From NCBI RefSeq assembly GCF_964199755.1, contig NC_133904.1, forward strand, positions 1-64,000: DNA of 64,000 nt, in the 5' to 3' direction. Below, one piece after another: positions 34,456 through 43,010 of this stretch. This stretch comes from Larus michahellis (lineage: Eukaryota; Chordata; Aves; Charadriiformes; Laridae). Every line of letters begins with the position of its first letter. Positions within the stretch are counted from its first letter, which is position 1. The notes under the pieces are model-generated. The model saw only the letters and a list, made by a program, of their open reading frames with translations, did no database searches and was not told where the DNA came from. The position numbers and the translations under genes were made by a program.

Positions 34456-35772
34456 AAAGTGCCATAGAGAGGCGCGTCAGTGGACTGAGGGGCGTAGTGG
34501 AGAACTAAAGTGCCATGGAGAGGCATGTCGGCTGACTGAGGGGCGTCCTGGAGGATTAAAGTGCCATAGAGAGGCGCGTCGGCTGACTGAGCGGCGTCCT
34601 GGAGGACTAAAGTGCCATAGAGAGGCGCGTCGGCTGACTGAGCGGCGTCCTGGAGGACTAAAGTGCCATAGAGAGGCGCGTCGGCTGACTGAGCGGCACC
34701 TCGGAGGACTAAAGTGCCATAGAGAGGCGCGTCGGCTGACTGAGCGGCGTCCTGGAGGACTAAAGTGCCATAGAGAGGCCCGTCGGCTGACTGAGCGGCG
34801 CCCTGGAGGACTAAAGTGCCATAGAGAGGCCCGTCGGCTGACTGAGCGGCGCCCTGGAGGACTAAAGTGCCATAGAGAGGCGCGTCGGCGGACTGAGCGG
34901 CACCTCGGAGGACTAAAGTGCCATAGAGAGGCGCGTCGGCTGACTGAGCGGCACCTCGGAGGACTAAAGTGCCATAGAGAGGCCCGTCGGCTGACTGAGC
35001 GGCGCCCTGGAGGACTAAAGTGCCATAGAGAGGCGCGTCGGCTGACTGAGGGGCGTCCTGGGGGACTAAAGTGCCATAGAGAGGCGCGTCGGCTGACTGA
35101 GCGGCGTCCTGGAGGACTAAAGTGCCATAGAGAGGCCCGTCGGCTGACTGAGCGGCGCCCTGGAGGACTAAAGTGCCATAGAGAGGCCCGTCGGCTGACT
35201 GAGCGGCGCCCTGGAGGACTAAAGTGCCATAGAGAGGCGCGTCGGCTGACTGAGCGGCGCCCTGGAGGACTAAAGTGCCATAGAGAGGCGCGTCGGCTGA
35301 CTGAGCGGCACCTCGGAGGACTAAAGTGCCATAGAGAGGCCCGTCGGCTGACTGAGCGGCACCTCGGAGGACTAAAGTGCCATAGAGAGGCCCGTCGGCT
35401 GACTGAGCGGCACCTCGGAGGACTAAAGTGCCATAGAGAGGCCCGTCGGCTGACTGAGCGGCACCTCGGAGGACTAAAGTGCCATAGAGAGGCCCGTCGG
35501 CTGACTGAGCGGCACCTCGGAGGACTAAAGTGCCATAGAGAGGCGCGTCGGCTGACTGAGCGGCGTCCTGGAGGACTAAAGTGCCATAGAGAGGCCCGTC
35601 GGCTGACTGAGCGGCGCCCTGGAGGACTAAAGTGCCATAGAGAGGCGCGTCGGCTGACTGAGCGGCGTCCTGGAGGACTAAAGTGCCATAGAGAGGCGCG
35701 TCGGCTGACTGAGCGGCGTCCTGGAGGACTAAAGTGCCATAGAGAGGCGCGTCGGCGGACTGAGGGGCTATG
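34456..35772. repeat. 51-bp minisatellite, 26 units
   Basis: The word AGTGCCAT occurs 26 times at a 51-bp spacing. Units differ mainly in two spots: GCGCGTC or GCCCGTC, and GCGTCCTGG, GCGCCCTGG or GCACCTCGG. Five near-identical GCCCGTC/GCACCTCGG units lie together at about 35335-35520, a sign of recent unequal exchange. Because 51 is 17 codons, frames stay open on both strands. Three frames of 520-589 codons run through it, repeating 17-residue peptides such as REARRLTERRPGGLKCH. They have no other domain and I treat them as artefacts. Confidence 0.97.
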
Positions 35773-35794
35773 GAAATGGACAACAGGAAAACTG

Positions 35795-36120
35795 CCGGGC
35801 ACAGACGGGGGCGCGGTAACGCGTAATAGCCGCCACTGGAGCGCCGACGGCCGCTCTCGAAGCCGGGCGGGCTGCACCGATCGCGCTCCAGGTGGCGCGG
35901 AGCTCGACGGAGTCCCGGCGGTCCTGGTTCGCCCTCCGGCCGCCGTGCTCTCGAGACCGGCGCCGGAACGGCTCCCGCGAAACCGCGCATGCGCACGAGC
36001 TGCGGAACCAACGCACAGCGCCGCCGGGGCGGGGGGCAAGGCGAGCCGGAGGCGCGGCCACAGCGCACGGAGGAGCGCACACCTGCAGGACCGGCCTTCA
36101 GCCGCCGGGCGGCAGCCTCC
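35795..36120. promoter_or_regulatory. CpG island with one NRF1-type palindrome
   Basis: It is dense in CpG, with GCGCATGCGC at 35985-35994 and GC boxes (GGGGCGGGG). It matches 41600-41890 in copy 2, where the palindrome has decayed to GCGCTCGCGC. It resembles a promoter, but I cannot point to the exon it would drive. Confidence 0.6.
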
Positions 36121-37430
36121 CCTTAGTTATTTACACATTATCTATTTAGGGAATTTATATCACCTGTTTGCACTTATGTAGAAAATCTGCTTAGATTTTA
36201 ACATTTATGATACAGAATATCTATTTAGACTGTCTGCTTACACATCTATTTTGACACTAATATCTTTTTATAAATACATTTTTAAAAATATTTTTATTTC
36301 TAGGATCTTTTATATAACACAAGCACAGAATCATAGAATCCTTAGACATACAGGTTTTTATTTTGAAGTTATTTTACATACATAATATTATTTCTCAGTA
36401 TATATATTTCTCATATATAAATGAGAGATTGTTCTCTATTTCAGTGCCTCGCGCCCATAGTTACAGGTTTTCACATTTTTTTAACGCATTCCAAGATTTT
36501 CAGACGTTTTGGGGCTGTGAACCACCTCATTTGGGAGACCCTCACGTAACCCCACGTCCCCCACTCACCTGCTCCTCTGCTGCATCATCGCTGCCCCAGT
36601 GATGTTGCAGTGTCCCAAATGACACCATCACCCCCCGAGACACACAAACAGACAGACACCCTTCTATTCCCCCCCACAAAAGCCCCAAAACTCCCAGACC
36701 CAGGGCTGGCCCCTTCCCCTCGGGGCGAGGGGCTCCGCCACCAGCTGCAAACCTGGCCTGGGGCATCTCTCGAGCAGCACGAGACACCTACAACGAGGCA
36801 CCTGGAAAACAAAAATCCCCAGTTATAGCTCAGTATCTTAAAAAATAGCCCGGAAGAGAGTAGAGGAATTCCATCAGAGGGACGGGACAGGAGCTGAGCT
36901 ACAGGAGGATTCTGGGGAAACAGCTCAGCTCCAAACACAGCACAGCCTTCAAAAGCCAGCGCCAGCTCAACTCTTGAAGTCAGGATTAAAGCTAACTGAT
37001 GCCATTTTGAACACGTTCTTAGCGTAACAGTAAACCTTCTCACTGGTGTTGGGAAATGCCTTGTCCCTTCCCTTTCGGTGAAAAGGTGTGCGTTAGGTTT
37101 ATATACACAGAATAAAAATACTTACGCTATAAAAGTATTTGACTTTCTTCAGGCACTGATTTCACTTCCACAGCTGGGAATTGATACCATAACACTATCT
37201 CTCTCCAAAATACATAGTTATAATTGGACTACAAGGTTTTTTGTGTGCTACGCAACGAGGAGGGACATCTGGCCAGCAGCACTGCCTGAGAGAGATGCTA
37301 CTGGGCTGCCGAGGAAACACGCCACTGAAAGCCAGACAGAAATAAAGTACTTTAGAGCATGCTGTCTAAATATCAGGGGTAAAAAAAATCCGTTACATTC
37401 AGTTCCCTCTTTTTAAAGCTTTAGAGCAAA
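36121..37430. other. AT-rich insert plus GC-rich end of duplication D
   Basis: 36121-36535 is AT-rich and partly shared with 29200-29400, and a short CR1-tail-like AGAATCATAGAATC lies at 36329-36342. From 36536 it matches copy 2. GAGGAGCAGGTGAGTG-like donor context on the minus strand near 36565-36575 is conserved in copy 2 (41925-41935), so an old exon is possible. I see no intact frame. Confidence 0.4.
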
Positions 37431-37655
37431 TACCTGGGGCACCTTGTGGCACTTCATCTCTCTTTCCCTCTCTCTCATCCCATCCGAGTCCCCATTGGTC
37501 TCTGCTCCGCAGCTCCTTTATCCTCCTCTCTGCATCCAGGGGGTCCCCGCTCGCTTCCTCGCTCATCTCTCCTTTGCCGAGATGCTGTCAGGCTCCAGCG
37601 CTCCCAGAGCATTTGGCAGGAGCTGGTGTCCCCTGGGAGGGGGAAGCAGGTGTAA
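37431..37655 (-). other. Possible exon with pyrimidine-rich acceptor
   Basis: On the minus strand, CCCCCTCCCAG precedes about 160 nt that stay open until a TGA near 37475. This could be a further exon of the gene beginning at 47394, but no link was found and the predicted peptide is unfamiliar. Confidence 0.25.
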
Positions 37656-39780
37656 TGGGGGTCCCAGTGGGATGTGGGGGGTACCAGGGGGGACTCCAAT
37701 GGATCCCAGAGGGTTCTGGGATGTCCTGGGGGGGACTCAGGGGATTCTGGTGTGTTCTGGGGGGTGTGTGTGGGAGGGTCCCAGGGGGAACGTGGGGGGT
37801 TCCAGAAGGCTCCAGGGAGTCTTGGGGGAACACGACAGGTCCCAGGGGGATCCTGGAGGGCCCTGGGGGGGCTCTCAGGGGGTGGGGTCCCAGAGGGATG
37901 TGGCAGGTACCAGCAGGTGCTCCAGGGGGTCCCAGAGGGCTCTGGCGTGTCCTGGGGGGCTCCAGGGGGGATCTGTGGGGTCCTGGAGGGGGTGTGGGAA
38001 GGTCCTAGAGGGGTCCTGGGGGGAATGTGGGGGATCCCAGAAGGCTCCAGGGAACCCTGGGGGGAACATGAGAGGTCATAGATGGTCCCGGATAGTCCCA
38101 GAGGCGTCCTGGGATAAGATGAAGCAGGACATCCCACAGAGCTCTTGTGGGGGGGGCAGGGTGTCCCAGGAGATTCTAGGGGGTCTCAGGGGGATCCTGG
38201 GGGGGTTGGGGGATCCCAGAGGGTATCAGAGAGCTCCGGAGGGGTCCCAGCATCCCCATACCTGTGACATGGACGGCGACGGCACAGGCCCCCAAGGAAC
38301 AACTGGTGAGGGGGCAGCCTGTGCTGGGGGGGGGGAAACGTGCCAGTGATAGGGGACACTCCCTTGAAGATCCTGGGGGGGTGTGGGAGGGTCCCAGGGC
38401 ATCCTAGACGGCTCTAAGGGAGCTCTCCGGTGGCGTGGGGGCTCCCAGGGGCATGTGGGGCATGCCATGGAGGAGTCCAGGGGCTCCCAGTGGGGAATGG
38501 GGGGTCCCAGGAGGGTCCTAGCGGGCTCTGGGGTGTCCTGAGGGGGTGTGGATGGGTCCCAGGGGGAAGGTGAGAGGGTTTCAGGGTGCTCCAGGGAGTC
38601 CCGGGGGTGAATGTGGGGGTTCCCAGGCCCCAGAGAGTCCTGGGGGAATATGAGGGGTCCATGGGGTCCTGGAGGGCTCCGGAGGAAAGGTACAGGAGGG
38701 TCCCAGGAGGCTCCAGGGGATCCTGGAAGGCACTGGGGGCGCTCTCGGGCGGTGCGGGGGGTCCCAACAGGATGTGAGGGGTAGTGGTGGGGGCGCTCCA
38801 GGGGGATCCTAGAAGTCTCTGGGGCGTCCTGGCAGCAATGTGTGGGGTGCCGGAGAGGGTGTGTGAGGGTCCCAGGGGGCTACAGGGAGTGCTGGGGGAA
38901 TGTGAGGAGTCCCATGAGGGTCCCAGAGAGTCCTGGGGGAAGACAAAGGGTCCCAGGGGGTCCTGGAGGACTCTGAGGGGCTCTCATGGGGTTGGGGGGA
39001 GGTCACAGAAGCGTCCCAGGGGGATGTGGGGGATACCAGGGGTGGGCTCCAGTGGGTCCCAGAGCACTCTGGGGGGCTCTAGGGGATCCTAGAGCAGGTG
39101 TCAGAGTGACCCAGAGTGCTCCAGGGGATCCTGGAAGGCTTGGAGGGGCCCCAGAAGTTTCCAGGGAGCCCTGGGGGGAACATGAGGGGAACCAGAAGAT
39201 CCTGGGAGGCTCTCCGGGGGTGCAGGGGGTCCCACAGAGATGTGGGGGGTACCGGGGGAGCTCTCAGAAGGCTCTGTGGGGCCCGGGGGGGCTCAAGGAG
39301 GTCCTGAAGGGTGTGGAGAAGGGTCCCAGGGGTCCTGGAGGCCTCTGGGGGGCTCTCAAGGGGTAAGAGGGTGCTCCCATGACAGTCAAGGGGGACATGG
39401 GGGGTACTGGGGAGGAGCTCCAGGGGGTGCCAGAGGGCTCTGGCATGTCCTGGGGGGCTCCAGGGGGGATCTGTGGGGTCCTGGAGGGGGTGTGGGAAGG
39501 TCCTAAAGGGGTCCTGGGGGGAATGTGGGGGATCCCAGAAGGCTCCAGGGAACCCTGGGGGGAACATGAGAGGTCCTAGATGGTCCCAGATAGTCCCAGA
39601 AGTGTCCTGGGAAAAGATGAAGCAGGACATCCCGCAGAGCTCTTGTGGGGGCAGCAGGGGTACCAGAAGATTCTAGGGGGTCTCAGGGGAATCCTGGAGG
39701 GGTTGGGGGATCCCAGGGGATATCAGAGGGCTCTGGGGGGTCCCAGACTGTCTCAGAGAGCTCCGGAGGGGTCCCAGCAT
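37656..39780 (+). repeat. G-rich minisatellite
   Basis: About 2.1 kb is built from variants of GGGTCCCAGGGGG with CTCCAGG(G)GG and TCCTGGGGG, in units of about 30-45 bp. The plus strand is G-rich with many runs of four to six G, hence prone to G-quadruplexes. A block of about 470 bp at 37870-38345 recurs at 39420-39900. The 301-codon plus-strand frame is a product of the repeat. Confidence 0.9.
38262..38323 (-). pseudogene. Duplicate of the putative third exon
   Basis: This 62-nt segment, flanked by AG and GTATGGGG on the minus strand, is nearly identical to 39789-39850. Its upstream partner exon is missing beyond a few bases (the match stops after CTTCAAGG), so it is a truncated copy created by the minisatellite-linked duplication. 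Confidence 0.5.
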
Positions 39781-39788
39781 CCCCATAC

Positions 39789-39850
39789 CTGTGACATGGA
39801 TGGCGACAGCACAGGCCCCCGAGGAACAACTGGTGAGGGGGCAGCCTGCA
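39789..39850 (-). CDS. Possible third exon of unidentified gene
   Basis: On the minus strand, a C-run ending in CAG precedes 62 nt that end at CACAG followed by GTATGGGG, a reasonable donor. One frame reads QAAPSPVVPRGPVLSPSMSQ, which is Pro/Ser-rich. The distance to the preceding exon is only about 35 nt, too short for a normal intron. Either the two are one exon with this part read through, or one of the boundaries is wrong. I am unsure of it. Confidence 0.3.
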
Positions 39851-39885
39851 CTGGGGGGGGGAAACATGCCAGTCATGGGGGACAT

Positions 39886-39972
39886 TCCCTTGAAGCCAAA
39901 GACAATGACCTCGGAGAAGGCGCTGAGCCTCTCACAGACCTTCCAGTACAGCTCACTGTAGGACTCCTTGTC
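39886..39972 (-). CDS. Second exon of unidentified minus-strand gene
   Basis: Minus-strand sequence after a good acceptor (CCATCCTGCAG) reads 29 codons, beginning DKESYSELYWKVCERLSAF and ending EVIVFGFKG. The composition is balanced and quite unlike the Gly/Pro-rich repeat translation around it. It starts in phase 0, which fits the phase-0 donor of the first exon at 47266, giving a joined stretch of 72 codons. The region lies in a field of minisatellites. I do not recognise the family. The donor end is uncertain, with no strong GT signal right after GGCTTCAAGG. Confidence 0.55.
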
Positions 39973-40009
39973 CTGCAGGATGGGACACAGTGGAGGGTCA
40001 CGGGGACCC

Positions 40010-40735
40010 CCAAACACTGGAGAATGCCTCGACCTTCCCCTTCCACCCCCAGCCCTGCCCCCCATCACCCCTCAGCCTGTACCCCTCTCCCCCTCACAGC
40101 CCCTCTCCAACTCAGCACCCACTTCAGGCCACAGCCCCCTTCCCCAAACTCAGGGCTCCCCCAGCACAGTCACCCACCCACCCAGCCACCCCCTCAGACC
40201 TTCCCGTTTGCCCCCAATGCACTTTCAGGACCCCCCTCCCCACTGTCCGGGCCCCCTCAGCCCCCCCGTTCCCCCAGCCCCCCTCAAGGTCCCCCCTCAC
40301 CCCTCGGGGCCCCCTCGGCCCCCCAGGTCCCCCTCAGTCCCCTCACTCCCCCCCCTTAGTTCCCCCTCCCCCAGAAAGTCCCTTCAGCCCCCCCCATCAT
40401 CCCTTATTCCCCATCGGGGACCCCTCGGCACCCCGCAGCCCCTCTCCAGGCCTCCCCATTACCCTCAGGACCCCTGTCCCACCCCAGCCACTCCCCAGGG
40501 ACAACTCAGCGCCCCCGTTCCCACTCAGAACACCCGTGTCCTCCCACCTCAGCTCCCTCCACCACCCCTCGGGGTCCCCCCAGTCCCCCCGCTCCCCACA
40601 GCTTCCCTCAAGTCCGACCTTCAGCCCCCACAATCCCCTGGGGGATCCCCCCGAGCCCCACCAATTATCCCTCGGGGTCCCCTCAAGCCCCCCGCCGCTG
40701 CCTGCCACGTTCCCCACCGCCCTCGGCTCACCTTC
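40010..40735 (+). repeat. C-rich low-complexity tract
   Basis: The plus strand switches here to long C runs (CCCCCCTCAG, GGTCCCCCC and similar), the mirror of the G-rich tract to the left. Pro/Ser-rich plus-strand frames of 255-333 codons are composition artefacts. It lies in the predicted intron. Confidence 0.8.
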
Positions 40736-40737
40736 AC

Positions 40738-40796
40738 GCAATCCAGCTACCTCATAACGTGTTCACGGGGACCAAGCAGGGCAGACCAGACCGAGC
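40738..40796 (-). pseudogene. Nonsense-mutated duplicate of first exon
   Basis: The minus strand here matches the end of the exon at 47266-47394, including the donor (GTGAAGGTGAG against GTCAAGGTGAG). The residues REHV are kept, but the CAA codon after arginine is now TAG, and a nearby arginine codon has become TGC. The 5' part of the exon and its ATG are not recognisable. It is a broken copy of the first exon, lying between the intact first exon and the second exon. Confidence 0.75.
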
Positions 40797-40809
40797 GGCC
40801 ACGCCAACC

Positions 40810-41225
40810 AAGCGGTGCGGCACTACGGGCGGTGCACACGCAGTACACCCGTACGGCAGACAGCGTCGCGCATGCGCAGTGCATCCGTACGGCACTGGGG
40901 GCGCGCATGCGCAATATAGCTGTACGGCGGGAAGCATCGCGCATGCGCAGTGCAGCCGTACGGCACTAGGGGGCGCACATGCGCAGTGCAGCTGTACGGC
41001 ACTAGGGGGCGCCACACGCCGTACAGCATTACGGCACTGCGGGGCGCACATGCGCAGTACAGCTGTACGGCGGAAAGCGTCGCGCATGCGCAGTGCAGCT
41101 CTACGGCACTGGGGCATGTATGCGCCTTACAGCTGTAGGGCACAGAACGCGGCGCATGCGCAGTATAGCCCTACTGCACTAGGCGTGCGCATGCGCAGTA
41201 CAGCTTTACGGCACTAGGGGACGAG
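40810..41225. repeat. Tandem array of NRF1-type palindromes (unit about 40 bp)
   Basis: About ten units read roughly TACGGCACTAGGGGGCGC then CATGCGCAGTGCAGC. Exact GCGCATGCGC occurs at 40868, 40903, 40939, 41082, 41152 and 41187, and weaker ACATGCGC versions near 40978 and 41048. The motif is the consensus target of NRF1, and AGGGGGCGC resembles the core of a CTCF site. The unit tail GCGCATGCGCAGTACAGC is identical to the single site at 47712-47729 upstream of the intact first exon, so the array appears to have grown from a duplicated promoter. Confidence 0.85.
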
Positions 41226-41227
41226 CA

Positions 41228-43010
41228 TTCTCTTGCCACTTTTGATTTCTGTCCAGTTGTTGCTGTGGAGAGTTATGCGGGGGTCACTTTATTTTTGCGA
41301 TCTTCAGATATTTTTGTGTTTAACTGTTAATCATGTTTTATGGTTTCGGAAGAGTGCTAGAAGCATATGATTTCCAGAAGACTGACAAGCATTTACGGGC
41401 TCTTGGAGCACTGAAGTGCCATAGACACGCGCGCTGGAGGACTGAGAGAGCACTTCCGGCCTCCTGGAAGACTAAAGTGCTATAGAGATGCGAGTCGGAG
41501 GACTGAGGGGGCGCCTGGACGACTAAAGTGCCATAGAGACACGCATCGGAGGACTGAGGGGGCACTTCCAGGGTCCTGAATGACCGCCTTGCCATGGAGA
41601 TGGACACCCGTAAAACTGACGGCGCAGTAACGCCTAACAGCCGATACTGCACCGCATACGGCCGCTCTCGAGGCCGGCCGGGCGGCACCGATCACGCTCC
41701 AGGTAGTGCGGATCTCGCCGGAGTCCCAGCGGTCTTGGATCGCGCTCTGGCTGCCGCTCTCTGGAGACTCTCACCGCACCGGCCTCCGCAACGCCGCGCT
41801 CGCGCACGAGCTGCGGAACCAACGCACAGCGCCACCGCGGGTGGGGCCAAGGCGGGCCGAGGGCGGGGCCACAGCGCACGCGCCTCTCCTGGGGGAACTC
41901 CACATAACCCCCACGTCCCCCACTCACCTGCTCCTCCGCCGACCCATCGCATCCCTGCCCCGGTGACGTCACAGCGTCCCCAATGACACCATCGCCCCCC
42001 AGACACACACACACGTGTCCCCTTTTTTTATTCCCCCCCAAAAAAGGAACACAACGACCAGACCCAGGGCTGGCCCCTTCCCGTCAGTGGGGCTCCGCCA
42101 CCAGCTGCAAACCTGGCCTGGGGCATCTCTCGAGCAGCACGAGACACCTACAACGAGGCACCTGGAAAACAAAAATCCCCAGTTAGAGTTCAGCATGCTA
42201 AAAAAGTAGGGCAGAAGAGACGAGAGTAGAGGAATTCCCTCAGACCGAGGGACGGGACAGGAGCTGAGCTACAGGAAGATTCTGGGGAAACAGCTCAGCT
42301 CCAAACACAGCACAGCCTTCAAAAGCCAGCGCCAGCTCAACTCTTAAAGCCAGGATTAAGGCTAACCAATGACATTTTGAACACGTTCTTAGCGTAAGGG
42401 CGAACACTCTGGCCGGCACTGGGAAACACCTGGCCCCTTCGTTCCACTGCAGCTGCAGGGAGATCCCTCACTCCTCGTGCGGGCCGGCCCGAGCGGGCTG
42501 AGCCGTAACCAGAATCCATGCTGACAGCCACCACCGCAGCTACGGCCCTCACGCTGCTGCCACTGCTCACCTCGCTCGCTGGGTCGATGCAGCCGAGAGG
42601 GACGGGTCAAACCCTGAAGAGCCAAAGAAGCAATAAAGAACAAAGCTCGGTCATTCGCTCCGTGCTGAAAAGGGGTGCCTGCGTTTACATATGCTCTTTA
42701 AAAATAAAAGTATATGACTTTCCTGTAGCACTAGTTCAACTTGCACAGCTGTGAACTGATACCAGTAAACTACCCCTCTGCAAAAAACGCAGCTGTCATT
42801 TGACTCCAGGTTTTTTTGGGTGTTACACAAGGAGGAGGGACATCTGGCCAGCGGCACTGCTCAACAGAGATGCTACCAGGCTGCCGGGGAAATGCGCCAC
42901 TGAAAGCCAGACAGAAATAAAGTACCTCAGAGCACTCTGTCATGATAGAGGAGAAAACCCGGTAACATTCAGTCGCCTCTCTTTTTAAACCTTTAGAACT
43001 GACACCTAAC
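41228..43010. repeat. Local duplication D, copy 2
   Basis: Partner of 34181-37430. Here the 51-bp unit is present only about three or four times, in looser form of 50-66 bp (41400-41600), which is probably the ancestral state. A CpG-rich stretch (41600-41890) and the GC-rich tail follow. No conserved gene was found. Confidence 0.85.

Larger units (their letters stand above)
34181..37430. repeat. Local duplication D, copy 1 (partner 41228-43010)
   Basis: Collinear matches to 41228-43010 include TTTATTTTTGCGATCTTCAG, CACTCACCTGCTCCTC, CCACCAGCTGCAAACCTGGC, CAACTCTTGAAG(TC)CAGG-like sequence and GAGGAGGGACATCTGGCCAG. The order is 51-bp unit, CpG-rich stretch, then an AT-rich extra piece in copy 1 (36121-36535), then the shared GC-rich part. 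No conserved protein-coding frame was found between the copies. Confidence 0.85.

Noticed and set aside
34456-35772. CRISPR-like array
   Set aside because: Units abut directly with no unique spacers, and the genome is a vertebrate. It is a minisatellite.
34329-36181. Open frames of 520-589 codons on both strands
   Set aside because: They come from a 51-bp tandem repeat whose period is divisible by three. The translated peptides are pure repeats plus GC-rich flank, with no domain.
36329-36342. AGAATCATAGAATC, a CR1-tail-like word
   Set aside because: Only 14 bases match and no CR1 body follows, so it could be chance or a minimal remnant.
37444-38349. Plus-strand frame of 301 codons rich in Gly and Ser
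   Set aside because: It is a translation of the G-rich minisatellite. Neighbouring frames and the other strand are equally open.
39968-40969. Plus-strand frames of 333 and 255 codons rich in Pro and Ser
   Set aside because: Composition artefact of the C-rich tract, opposite to the likely coding strand.
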